DNA from: Streptomyces antibioticus
GTDB lineage: Bacteria; Actinomycetota; Actinomycetes; Streptomycetales; Streptomycetaceae
Length of the DNA stretch: 64,000 bases
Assembly (NCBI RefSeq): GCF_001514065.1
Contig: NZ_KQ948427.1
Location: 236,474-300,473, forward strand
Direction of reading: 5' to 3'
In this document: in pieces, positions 7,788 through 15,902 of the stretch
How the letters are laid out: each line of letters begins with the position of its first letter
How positions within the stretch are numbered: the stretch's first letter is position 1
The notes under the pieces: model-generated
Told to the model about the DNA's origin: nothing
Databases searched by the model: none
The model's input: the letters and a program-made list of their open reading frames with translations, nothing else
Program-made: the position numbers and the translations under genes

Positions 7788-9875
7788 TCACGGGCGTCCC
7801 GGGACGACGAACTCGCACCACACGCACTTGCCGCCGCCCCGCGCCTCCACGCCCCACACGTCCGTGAGCAGGTCGACCAGGAGCAGACCCCGGCCGGAGA
7901 CCCCCGACTCCCCCGCCTCCCGGCGGCGCGGCAGGGCGCTGGAGGAGTCCTCGACCTCGACGCGCAGCCGGCGCTCGGGACCGGCCAGGACCCGCAGGGT
8001 GACGATGGCGGAGCCCTCGGTGTGCATCAGGGCGTTGGTGATCATCTCGTCGGCGACCAGCTCGATCTCGTCGGCCCGGTCGCCCGAGCCCCAGGCCCGG
8101 ACGGCGGCCCGGATCATGTGCCGGGCCTCGGACAGCGCCTCCGGGTCGCCGGGGGCCACGTGCTGCTGGAGCCGCCCGCCGGACTGCGGGGCGTCCAGGC
8201 CCCGGCGGCGCAGCAGGAGCAGGGCGACGTCGTCGTCGCCGCCGCGTTCCTCGGCCACGTCGATGAGCTGGTCGGCGAGGTCGCGTACGTCGGCGGGGCC
8301 GGAGCCGATGAGCGCGGTGAGCGTCTGCATGCCGTCGTCGAGGTCGGCGCCGGGCTGTTCGACCAGGCCGTCGGTGCAGAGCAGCAGGGTGTTGCCGGGG
8401 TCGAGTTCGATGGTGGCGACGGGGTATTCGAGGCTGCCGAACTCGGCGGAGAGGCCGAGTGGCAGCCCGCCCTCGACGGGGACCCGGCGGCAGCTGCCGT
8501 CGGCCTGGCGCACCAGCGGGTCGATGTGGCCGGCCCGGACGACCTGGACGACTCCGGTGGCGAGGTCGGCCTCGGCGTAGAGGCAGGTCGCGAAGCGGTC
8601 GGTGTCCAGTTCGTGGAGGAAGACGGAGGCGCGGGCCATGACGGTGGCGGGCGTGTGGCCCTCGGCGGCGTAGGCGCGCAGCACGATTCGCAGCTGGCCC
8701 ATGACGGCGGCGGCGTGGGTGTCATGGCCCTGGACGTCGCCGATGACCGCGCCGACCCGGCCGCCGGGCAGCGGGATGAGGTCGTACCAGTCGCCGCCGA
8801 TGTCCCGGCCGAGCGAGCCCGCGGCGGAGCCCGCGCGGTAGCGGACGGCGACGTCGGCGCCGCGCACGCTGGGGATGGTGCGCGGCAGCATGGCCTGCTG
8901 GAGCCCGGAGGCGAGGTCCTTCTCCTGCTCGTAGAACATGGCCCGTTGCATGCTCTGCGCGATGCTGCTGCCGAGGGCGACGAGGACGTTGCGGTCCTCG
9001 GGCGAGAAGCCGCTCCGGTCGCTGTAGAGCAGGCCCATCGCGCCGATCGGTCTGGCCTGGGCGATCAGCGGGAGATAGGCGGCCGCGGTGATGTTCAGGT
9101 CGCTGAGGTGCGGCCACAGCAGCGGGTAGCGCTCGGCGAACTCCTCCGGCGACTCGATGAAGCGCGGGGTCAGGGTCCGTACGACCTCGCTCATCGGGTA
9201 CTGCTCGTCGATGCCGGTGACGTCGGTGCCGGGCACGAAGCTGCCCGCGGGACCCTCGGCGATCAGCCGGATGTTGCCCGCCTCGACCAGGCCCATGACC
9301 AGGCTGGTGGCGCCCAGGTGGGTGAGGCCGTGGGTGTCCTTGAGGACCTCGATGACGTCGTCGACCGAGCGGGCGTAGGCGAGGGCGGCCGTGGTGAGCT
9401 GGACGACGTTCGTCTGCTCCTGGCGGGCGGCGTCCTGGCTGGCCTGATCGCGGCGGTCGGCGAGGTCCTCGAGTTCCTGGGTGGCGTCGCGGACGATGCC
9501 GACGATCCGGCGCGGGCGGCCCGTCTCGTCGCGCCGGATGTAGCCCTGGGTGTGGGTCCAGCGCAGCGAACCGTCGCGGCAGCGGATGCGGAAGTAGGTG
9601 CCGTAGTTCTCGCTGCCGTCCTTCATCGCCTGGGAGACGAGGGTGTCCAGCCGGTAGCCCTCGGGTGCCGGTACCCGGATCGCGAGGGTCGCGGGGTGGC
9701 CGTCGTATTCGTCGGGGCGCAGGTCGAAGACCTCGTGGGCCTGCGCGTCCATGTGGAACAGACCGGTGTCCAGGTCCCAGTCGAAGCTGCCCATGCGGTT
9801 GAGCGCCAGAATCGGGTCCGGGTGGGCGGGCCAGTCGTCCGGGAGTGACAGGGCGCTCGCTCCCCGATCAACCAT
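7788..9875 (-). CDS. PAS-GAF-SpoIIE phosphatase with HATPase domain
   Basis: 695 residues with four recognisable modules. A PAS domain comes first (about 25-135: MGSFDWDLDTGLFHMDAQA and the PAC-like end RRIVGIVRDATQ). A GAF domain follows (about 160-315), then a PP2C-type SpoIIE phosphatase domain (about 340-545) with metal-site motifs RDIGGDWYDLIPL, VIGDVQGHD and GGDDDVALLLLR. The C-terminal HATPase_c anti-sigma kinase domain (about 575-690) has N-box VADEMITNALMH and G-box GRGLLLVDLL. Combining phosphatase and RsbW-like kinase in one chain is common in Streptomyces, where such proteins tune anti-anti-sigma factors. No membrane segment is seen, so it senses cytoplasmic signals. No partner gene is adjacent. 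Confidence 0.93.
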   Translation of the reverse strand: MVDRGASALSLPDDWPAHPDPILALNRMGSFDWDLDTGLFHMDAQAHEVFDLRPDEYDGHPATLAIRVPAPEGYRLDTLVSQAMKDGSENYGTYFRIRCRDGSLRWTHTQGYIRRDETGRPRRIVGIVRDATQELEDLADRRDQASQDAARQEQTNVVQLTTAALAYARSVDDVIEVLKDTHGLTHLGATSLVMGLVEAGNIRLIAEGPAGSFVPGTDVTGIDEQYPMSEVVRTLTPRFIESPEEFAERYPLLWPHLSDLNITAAAYLPLIAQARPIGAMGLLYSDRSGFSPEDRNVLVALGSSIAQSMQRAMFYEQEKDLASGLQQAMLPRTIPSVRGADVAVRYRAGSAAGSLGRDIGGDWYDLIPLPGGRVGAVIGDVQGHDTHAAAVMGQLRIVLRAYAAEGHTPATVMARASVFLHELDTDRFATCLYAEADLATGVVQVVRAGHIDPLVRQADGSCRRVPVEGGLPLGLSAEFGSLEYPVATIELDPGNTLLLCTDGLVEQPGADLDDGMQTLTALIGSGPADVRDLADQLIDVAEERGGDDDVALLLLRRRGLDAPQSGGRLQQHVAPGDPEALSEARHMIRAAVRAWGSGDRADEIELVADEMITNALMHTEGSAIVTLRVLAGPERRLRVEVEDSSSALPRRREAGESGVSGRGLLLVDLLTDVWGVEARGGGKCVWCEFVVPGRP

Positions 9876-9920
9876 GGGCCCACCTTGCCAGGATTTGTCC
9901 GATTCTTCGACTGGGAACCG

Positions 9921-11117
9921 TCAATCGCCAAAGACGTCTGTGGGGCTGTCGAAGATGCTGTCCGTGGCGGCGGGCTCGTCGGCCCCGGTCGGCTCGTCGG
10001 GGCTGTCCGGGATGAGCCCGCCGCCGTCGGGCAGGTCGGGGGTGTCCGGGACGGTCTCGGGGCCTACGTTCTGCCCGGTGTCCAGGGGCTCAGTGGCCGA
10101 GGGCGGGGCGAGGAAGGTCTGGGTCTCCGGCGCGGTCGTCGGCGACGCCGTGCCGGTGACGGCCGGGCAGGCGGGATCCTGTGTGCCGGGCGTCGCGGGG
10201 GCGGGCGTGCCGGGGGTGGCGGTGGCCGTCGGGGTGACGCAGTCGGTCGTCGGCCGCTGTTCACCGGACGGGGAGGCGGCGTCCCCGCTCGTGCTCGCGC
10301 TCTCCGACGGACTGGGCGTGGCGGGCGTGAGCCTCGTGGATGTCGGCATCGGGGTCGAAGGTTCCGGCCGGGGTACGACGTGGTCATGGCGTACGTCGTG
10401 TCCGCAGCGCCGCTCGATCCACGTGTTGTCCGCGACGTCGATGATCGTGATGTGGGTGGCGACCTGGGGTGCGGGGGTCACCACGATCACCCCGTCGGGC
10501 CGGTAGCCGGACCAGGACTGCCCCTTGGTGCCGGGGCTCCCGCTCCGCACCGCCGAGGGGGTCAGCGGGTTGCCGCAGGCGCAGCGGACCCGCGGTACGC
10601 CCCGGTTGTCGACGAGGACGGCGGTGCCGGACTGGAGGACGGCCGGGAAGCTGGTGGCCTGTCCGGCCCGGTACCCGTGGTTGGTGACGCGGGTGTCCGC
10701 GCGCAGCACGACCGAGGTGAGGGAGCGCAGATAGGCGGGGACCGAGTCCTGGGTGACGCCCGCGACCTGCGCGAAGGCGCGCCCCTTGGCCGGGTCGGCG
10801 GTCAGCTGCTCGATCTGCTGGTCCACGTCACAGCTGCCGGTCCGCGCGGTGCCGCCGTAGAGGCCGGGTGTGGCGCCGGAGACGGACCTGACGCCCGACT
10901 GCTGCGCTTGCTGTGATTGCTGCGTTCGGGTGACGGGCGTGGGGGTGGCCGTCACGGTCGCCGTGGACGCGGTGAAGGGGTCGGGCCCCTGGGCCGCGAC
11001 GGGCTGGAGGAAGAGTTCCCCGCTCGCCCGGGTGTTGTTGCCGCCTGCGCAGCCGGCGACGATCAGCGCCGCCGAGAGCGCGCAGGACGTGACGAAGGTT
11101 CCGGTGAAGGTACGCAC
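9921..11117 (-). CDS. Lipoprotein, DUF6777-like, with Pro/Thr/Ser-rich tail
   Basis: I take the GTG at 11117 as start (398 residues) because GGGAGAACACG gives a good ribosome site; an ATG at 11135 is in frame but has none. The signal ends in the lipobox IVAGC near residue 21. The folded part (to about residue 265) contains GELFLQPVAAQGPDPFT, a Gly/Tyr segment GLYGGTARTGSCDVDQQIEQL, and VRCACGNPLTP with paired Cys. This resembles the DUF6777 family as I remember it. The last 140 residues are low-complexity Pro/Thr/Ser/Asp, typical of a wall-spanning or protein-contact tail. Function is unknown; it is a cell-surface protein. Confidence 0.78.
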   Translation of the reverse strand: MRTFTGTFVTSCALSAALIVAGCAGGNNTRASGELFLQPVAAQGPDPFTASTATVTATPTPVTRTQQSQQAQQSGVRSVSGATPGLYGGTARTGSCDVDQQIEQLTADPAKGRAFAQVAGVTQDSVPAYLRSLTSVVLRADTRVTNHGYRAGQATSFPAVLQSGTAVLVDNRGVPRVRCACGNPLTPSAVRSGSPGTKGQSWSGYRPDGVIVVTPAPQVATHITIIDVADNTWIERRCGHDVRHDHVVPRPEPSTPMPTSTRLTPATPSPSESASTSGDAASPSGEQRPTTDCVTPTATATPGTPAPATPGTQDPACPAVTGTASPTTAPETQTFLAPPSATEPLDTGQNVGPETVPDTPDLPDGGGLIPDSPDEPTGADEPAATDSIFDSPTDVFGD

Positions 11118-11253
11118 CGTGTTCTCCCGCCTCATGCCGGGCAGTTCGTCACCATTGTTTGCTTCACTCACTTGGGTTACGCAAGCGGAGGCGCGGTACA
11201 CGGAGAGTGACCTAGGCTTCCCGCGCGACAATGGCAGGGAGGAGCACCTGGCC

Positions 11254-12675
11254 GTGGACTGGTTCACCGCATCCGGCTACTGGCTGAGTCGGCTGGTCTT
11301 CCAGCGGGCTCTGGCCGGTGTGTATCTCGTCGCGTTCCTGACCGCGGCCCTCCAGTTCCGCGCACTGCTCGGCTCACGCGGCCTGCTGCCGATCCCCCGC
11401 TACGTCGAACGGATGCCCTTCAAGGCGGCCCCGAGCCTGTTCCATCTCCACTATTCGGACCGCTTCTTCGCCGCGTGCGCGTGGACGGGCTGCGCGGTGT
11501 CGGCGGCGCTGCTCGCCGGCCTGGACTCCCGGCTCCCGTTGTGGGCGGGCATGCTGCTGTGGCTGCTGCCCTGGCTGCTGTACCTGTCGATCGTCAACGT
11601 CGGCCAGACCTGGTACGCGTTCGGCTGGGAGTCGCTGCTGCTCGAAGTCGGCTTCCTGGCCGTCTTCCTGGGCAACGACGATGTGGCGCCGCCGATCGTG
11701 GTGCTGTTCCTGCTGCGCTGGATCCTGTTCCGGGTGGAGTTCGGGGCGGGGCTGATCAAGATGCGCGGGGACGCGTGCTGGCGGAAGCTGACGTGCCTGG
11801 ACCACCATCACGAGACGCAGCCGATGCCGGGCCCGCTGAGCTGGTTCTTCCACCATCTCCCGCGCCCGCTGCACCGGGTCGAGGTGGCCGCCAACCACTT
11901 CACCCAACTCGTGGTCCCCGTCCTCCTCTTCACCCCGCAGCCGCTGGCCACGGCCGCCGCCGCGCTGATGATCGTGACCCAGCTGTGGCTGGTCCTGTCG
12001 GGCAACTTCTCATGGCTGAACTGGATCACCATCGTGCTGGCCCTGTCCGCGGTGGAGTTCCCGTACGACGCCCCGTCGACGCCCGACGCGCCGCTCTGGT
12101 ACGAGATCGTCGTCCTGGCCGTCGCCGCGCTGCTCGGCTGCCTCAGCTACCACCCGGTGACGAACATGGTCTCCCGCCGTCAGGTCATGAACCGCTCCTT
12201 CGACCCGCTCCATCTGGTCAACACCTACGGCGCGTTCGGCAGCGTCAGCCGCATCCGCTACGAGGTGGTGGTCGAGGGCACGGCCGACGACGTGCCGCGC
12301 GAGGACTCGGACTGGCGGGAGTACGAGTTCAAGGGCAAGCCCGGCGACCCACGGCGCTGGCCGCGCCAGTTCGCCCCGTATCACCTGCGGCTGGACTGGC
12401 TGATGTGGTTCGCGGCCCTGTCGCCCGGGTACGCGGGGTCCTGGTTCGGCACCTTCGTGGAGCGGCTGCTGGAGAACGACCGCGCCACCCTCAAGCTGCT
12501 CCGCCGCTCCCCGTTCCCACCGGACGCCCCGCCCCGCTATGTCCGCGCCCGCCTCTTCCGCTACCGGTACACGAGTTGGCGTGAGCTGCGGGAGACGGGC
12601 GCGTGCTGGGAGCGGACGTATGTGCGGGAGTATCTGCCGCCGACGCGGCTGGCGGGGGTGGCTCAGAGGTCGTAG
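11254..12675 (+). CDS. Lipase maturation factor family membrane protein
   Basis: 473 residues from the GTG at 11254 (VDWFTASGYWLSR), preceded by GGGAGGAG. Many hydrophobic segments lie in the first 310 residues (VYLVAFLTAALQF, WAGMLLWLLPWLLYLSIV, LLEVGFLAVFL and others). Family-type motifs include WYAFGWESLLLEVGFLAVFL, FGAGLIKMRGDACWRKLTCLDHHHETQPMP and YEVVVEGT with DPRRWPRQFAPYHLRLDWLMWF near the C-terminus. These match the LMF1 family, which folds lipases in animals; bacterial members are widespread but their client is unknown. The open frame upstream of the chosen start overlaps the divergent lipoprotein and is not coding. No lipase gene is adjacent. Confidence 0.9.
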   Translation: MDWFTASGYWLSRLVFQRALAGVYLVAFLTAALQFRALLGSRGLLPIPRYVERMPFKAAPSLFHLHYSDRFFAACAWTGCAVSAALLAGLDSRLPLWAGMLLWLLPWLLYLSIVNVGQTWYAFGWESLLLEVGFLAVFLGNDDVAPPIVVLFLLRWILFRVEFGAGLIKMRGDACWRKLTCLDHHHETQPMPGPLSWFFHHLPRPLHRVEVAANHFTQLVVPVLLFTPQPLATAAAALMIVTQLWLVLSGNFSWLNWITIVLALSAVEFPYDAPSTPDAPLWYEIVVLAVAALLGCLSYHPVTNMVSRRQVMNRSFDPLHLVNTYGAFGSVSRIRYEVVVEGTADDVPREDSDWREYEFKGKPGDPRRWPRQFAPYHLRLDWLMWFAALSPGYAGSWFGTFVERLLENDRATLKLLRRSPFPPDAPPRYVRARLFRYRYTSWRELRETGACWERTYVREYLPPTRLAGVAQRS

Positions 12676-12694
12676 ACCTGCTTCAGGGCGATTC

Positions 12695-13636
12695 TCAGGA
12701 TGGTTCCCCCAGCAGTCCCGTCTCCCGCAGCTCCTGCCAGAAGGCGTCCGGTACCGGGGTCGCGAACTGGTCGGCGCCGTCGTGGACTTCGGCCGCCGAG
12801 CGGGCGCCGATCAGCACGCTCGTGACCGCGGGGTGGGCGACGCAGAAGGCCAGGGCGGCGGCGCGCAGGGTGATGCCGTGCCGCTCGGCGACCTCCTTCA
12901 TGCGCAGGGCGCGGTTGAGCACCTCCTCGGGCACCTGGCTGTAGTTGTACGTCGCCCCGGGTTTCGGGTCCGCCAGCAGACCGGAGTTGAAGGCACCGCC
13001 GACGACGACGGAGGTGCCCTTCGCGAGCGCGGCGGGGAGCAACTCGGTGGCCGCGCTCTGATCGAGCAGGGTGTAGCGGCCGGCACACAGCACCACGTCG
13101 ACGTCCGTGTCACGGACGAAGCGGGTCAGCATCTCGGCCTGGTTCATGCCGGCGCCGATCGCGCCGACGACGCCCTCGGCGCGGAGCTTCTCCAGGGCCG
13201 GGTAGCCCTCGCGGAAGGCCTGTTCGGCGTGGTCGTCGGGGTCGTGCAGATAGACGAGGTCGACGCGGTCGAGGCCGAGGCGTTCGAGGCTGGCGTCGAG
13301 CGTGCGGCGTATGCCGTCCTCGGTGAAGTCCCACACGCGGCGGTGGGTGGCGGGGACGGCGAAGCCGTCCGCCAGGTCGTCACCGCCGTCGGCCGACGGC
13401 TCCAGGCGGCGGCCCACCTTGGTCGAGATCAGGTACGCGTCGCGCGGATGCTCGCGCAGGGCCGCGCCGAGGCGGCGTTCGGACAGGCCGAGGCCGTAGT
13501 GGGGTGCGGTGTCGTAGTAGCGGATGCCGCGGTCCCAGGCGGCGGTCAGGGCCGCGTGCGCCTGCTCCTCGGAGACCTCCGAGAAGAGGTTGCCCAGACC
13601 GGCGCCGCCGAGGCCGAGGCCGCGCGGGGTGCTCAC
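12695..13636 (-). CDS. Aldo/keto reductase (L-fucose dehydrogenase-like)
   Basis: 313 residues, NAD(P)H-dependent TIM-barrel oxidoreductase. The AKR tetrad is visible: Asp and Tyr in GIRYYDTAPHYGLGLSE (near residues 42 and 47), Lys in LISTKVGRR (near 77), His in LVYLHDPDDH (near 132). It resembles the subfamily of bacterial L-fucose/D-threo-aldose 1-dehydrogenases and pyridoxal dehydrogenases, which oxidise the free sugar to a lactone; that substrate is inferred. The GTG start overlaps the stop of the upstream SDR gene in GTGA form, so translation is coupled. The pair is divergent from a FadR-type regulator whose operator lies in the shared promoter. Confidence 0.87.
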   Translation of the reverse strand: MSTPRGLGLGGAGLGNLFSEVSEEQAHAALTAAWDRGIRYYDTAPHYGLGLSERRLGAALREHPRDAYLISTKVGRRLEPSADGGDDLADGFAVPATHRRVWDFTEDGIRRTLDASLERLGLDRVDLVYLHDPDDHAEQAFREGYPALEKLRAEGVVGAIGAGMNQAEMLTRFVRDTDVDVVLCAGRYTLLDQSAATELLPAALAKGTSVVVGGAFNSGLLADPKPGATYNYSQVPEEVLNRALRMKEVAERHGITLRAAALAFCVAHPAVTSVLIGARSAAEVHDGADQFATPVPDAFWQELRETGLLGEPS

Positions 13637-14388
13637 TGGCCCACCGGGCGCACGCGCAGCCCCTGCACGCCGCCGTCGACGGCGAGGGAGGTGCCGGTGG
13701 TGGCGCCGGAGAGGGGGCTCGCCAAGTAGGCGATGGCACCCGCGACCTCGTCGGGGGAGACGAGGCGGCCGGTGGGCTGGCGGGCTTCCAGGGCGGCGCG
13801 TTCGGCGGCGGGGTCCGCGGCCTGGTCGAGGAGACGGCCGATCCACGGGGTGTCCGCCGTACCAGGGTTGACGCAGTTGACGCGGATGCCCTCGCGGACG
13901 TGGTCGGCGGCCATGGCGAGGGTCAGCGAGTACACCGCACCCTTGGTCGCGCTGTAGAGGGCGCGTTGCGGGAGGCCCGCGGTGACGGCGATGGAGCCGG
14001 TGTTGACGATCGCCGCGTGCGACGACCGGCGCAGATGCGGGAGGGCGGCGCGGGAGACCCGGACCATGCCCATGAGATTGACGTCCAGGACGCGGTGCCA
14101 TTCGGCGTCGTCGTTGTCCTCGACGGTGCCCACGGCGCCGATCCCCGCGTTGTTGACCACGACGTCGAGGCCGCCGAGCTCGGCGACGGCGGCGGCGACC
14201 GCCTCGCGGACGGAGGCGTCGTCGCTGACGTCGGCCCGGAATCCGAGCAGGGGCTTGGTCACGGACGACGGGTCGAGGTCGAGGACGGCGACCTGGGCGC
14301 CGCGCGCGGCCAGGAGTTCCGCCGTGGCCCGGCCGATGCCGGAGGCGCCGCCGGTCACCAGGGCCTTGAGGCCCTCGAAGTCGGTCAT
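13633..14388 (-). CDS. SDR family NAD(P)-dependent oxidoreductase
   Basis: 251 residues, classical short-chain dehydrogenase. Cofactor loop TGGASGIG near residue 12, acidic LDLDP after beta-2 (favouring NAD), structural NNAG near 85, and catalytic Ser in NTGSIAV with YSATK near 148. The C-terminus SLAVDGGVQGLRV is typical. The family includes 2-keto-3-deoxy-L-fuconate and sugar-acid dehydrogenases, which would suit its coupling to the aldo/keto reductase, but many other substrates are possible. Start is the ATG at 14388. It is the first gene of a two-gene leftward operon controlled from a shared region with the FadR-type regulator. Confidence 0.9.
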   Translation of the reverse strand: MTDFEGLKALVTGGASGIGRATAELLAARGAQVAVLDLDPSSVTKPLLGFRADVSDDASVREAVAAAVAELGGLDVVVNNAGIGAVGTVEDNDDAEWHRVLDVNLMGMVRVSRAALPHLRRSSHAAIVNTGSIAVTAGLPQRALYSATKGAVYSLTLAMAADHVREGIRVNCVNPGTADTPWIGRLLDQAADPAAERAALEARQPTGRLVSPDEVAGAIAYLASPLSGATTGTSLAVDGGVQGLRVRPVGQ

Positions 14389-14509
14389 GCCGCGTGTCCC
14401 TTCGTGTTCGATTCGCGTCGAGCGTGATCGAGCAGTTGCCCGCATATTTATCAGACCACTTCGCCTCCAGAACACCCTTCGACGCCAAATCTTCCCGTGT
14501 TCTGCCCAT

Positions 14510-14524
14510 AGTGGTCCGACCACT
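14510..14524. promoter_or_regulatory. FadR-family operator
   Basis: AGTGGTCCGACCACT is a perfect 7+1+7 palindrome containing the TGGTC-N-GACCA core expected for FadR-type GntR proteins. It lies 44 bp before the regulator gene; a GACCACT half site at 14454-14460 lies nearer the divergent SDR. It probably controls both directions. Confidence 0.78.
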
Positions 14525-14568
14525 TCGGTCGTTAGACTTCCGCGCACGGTCAGTGGAGGAGTGGTGGC

Positions 14569-15270
14569 GTGGAGGAGACCCCGCAGAAGGGCACGGTGAC
14601 CCAGCGGGCGATCGAGCAGATCAAGGCGATGATCGCCCAGGGGAGCCTGGAGCCCGGGCAGCGGCTGCCCACGGAACGGGATCTGGCCGTGCAGCTGGGG
14701 ATCTCGCGCAGCTCGATGCGGGAGGCGATCCGCGCGCTCACGGTGATGGGCGTGCTGGAGGCCCGGCACGGTTCGGGCATCTACGTCACCCAGCTGGAGG
14801 CAGGCGACCTGCTGGAGACGTTCGGGGTGGTGGCCGAGCTGTCCCGCGGGCCGCGACTGCTGGAGCTGCTGGAGGTGCGGCGCATCCTGGAGTCGACGGC
14901 GACGGCACTGGCGGCGGCCCGGATCACCCCGGACCAGCTGGCCGAGGTGGAGAAGCACCTCACGGCGATCAACGCCACCGACGATCCCGAGGAGATCCTC
15001 GCCCACGACCTCGCCTTCCATCGCGAGATCACCCTGGCCGCGGGCAACGAGTCCATGGCCGCGATCCTGGAGGGCCTGTCCTCACGCACCTTCCGGGCCC
15101 GGGTCTGGCGCGCCTATCAGCAAGAAGGCGCCTTCGAGCGCACCCGCCGGGAACACGCCGCCATTTATCGCGCCCTGGTCGCCCACGACCCCGAGGCGGC
15201 ACGGGCCGCGGCTGCGGCGCACGTGGGTGAGGTGGAGCAGTGGCTGCGGTCGCAGAACAGTGAGGTCTAG
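14569..15270 (+). CDS. FadR-subfamily GntR transcriptional regulator
   Basis: 233 residues. The N-terminal winged helix (about 8-75) has the GntR pattern SLEPGQRLPTERDLAVQLGISR followed by SSMREAIRALTVMGVLEARHGSG. The C-terminal FCD domain (about 95-225) is all-helical, with metal/ligand-type residues Asp and His in ILAHDLAFHREI and late His in ERTRREHAAIYRAL and AAAHVGEV. FCD regulators sense carboxylated or sugar-acid metabolites, often with a bound metal. The GTG start follows a GGAGGA site. The operator palindrome at 14510-14524 and divergent orientation indicate control of the aldo/keto reductase-SDR pair and of itself. Confidence 0.92.
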   Translation: MEETPQKGTVTQRAIEQIKAMIAQGSLEPGQRLPTERDLAVQLGISRSSMREAIRALTVMGVLEARHGSGIYVTQLEAGDLLETFGVVAELSRGPRLLELLEVRRILESTATALAAARITPDQLAEVEKHLTAINATDDPEEILAHDLAFHREITLAAGNESMAAILEGLSSRTFRARVWRAYQQEGAFERTRREHAAIYRALVAHDPEAARAAAAAHVGEVEQWLRSQNSEV

Positions 15271-15282
15271 GGCCGTCCTGGG

Positions 15283-15348
15283 TCAGTCGCTGATGAGGCC
15301 TGGGACTGCCCCGGCTCGGTCGCCGATGAGGCCTGGGACTGCTCCGGC
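15283..15348. repeat. Two-copy 33-bp tandem repeat
   Basis: Two 33-bp units (15283-15315 and 15316-15348) differ at three positions; the first 10-11 bases of a third copy run into the end of the next gene. The unit contains GATGAGGCCTGGGACTG. It separates the convergent FadR and hypothetical genes. Confidence 0.8.
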
Positions 15349-15825
15349 TCAGTCGCCGGAGCAGCCGAACACGCCCAGGTGGCTGGGCTCCGCGCCGGTG
15401 TGCAGGACGACGTACAGGCCGGTCCACCGCACACGGCACTCGTCGAGGAGCGTCCCGCCGGGGCCGGGGCCCTGCCCGAGGGACGCGTAGGCCCGGGTCA
15501 CCGCCTCCTGGAACTGGTCGGGAGTGGGGTGCTCGGTGCCGAAGTGGTGTCTGACGCGCTCGGGCGCGAGCGGGCGCAGGGTTCCGTGGTCCTGGACGTC
15601 GTGGTCGGACGGGGCAGTGGTCGTGTGGACGACCCGGTCGATGTCCAGGATCGTGTGCGTCCCCTCCTCCCCCATGAACTCCTCGTCCTCCCAGAGCTCC
15701 GCAAGGCTCCCGTACGTGTCGTCGTCGCCGTACTCCTCCTCGAAGACCTGCGCGTGCAGCGCCTTCAGCGACTCCTCGACGGTCCCCTCGAACGGGGTGA
15801 CGTACTCCCAACCACTGGCACCCAT
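15349..15825 (-). CDS. Hypothetical protein
   Basis: 158 residues, very acidic, soluble. It starts at the ATG at 15825 (MGASGWEYVTPFEG) after a GGGAGGGGAC ribosome site; the frame stays open upstream but is non-coding there. It contains an acidic stretch EEEYGDDDTYGSLAELWEDE, then helical and strand segments, and WTGLYVVLHTGAEPSHLGVF near the end. The sequence looks like a conserved actinobacterial protein of unknown function; I cannot assign a domain. It follows the AlkZ-like gene by 77 bp on the same strand, so read-through from the glycan operon is possible but not required. Confidence 0.72.
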   Translation of the reverse strand: MGASGWEYVTPFEGTVEESLKALHAQVFEEEYGDDDTYGSLAELWEDEEFMGEEGTHTILDIDRVVHTTTAPSDHDVQDHGTLRPLAPERVRHHFGTEHPTPDQFQEAVTRAYASLGQGPGPGGTLLDECRVRWTGLYVVLHTGAEPSHLGVFGCSGD

Positions 15826-15902
15826 GTGTGTCCCCTCCCGATGCGGCATCCGCAAGATCGATGCCACTTTAGGGACGGGCACTGACAACGCGGCCGGGCC
15901 GG

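Noticed and set aside
12695..14509. A single 604-codon frame spanning the aldo/keto reductase and beyond
   Set aside because: The upstream half is Arg/Pro-rich antisense-like sequence of the SDR gene; the real start is the GTG at 13636 with coupling to the SDR stop.
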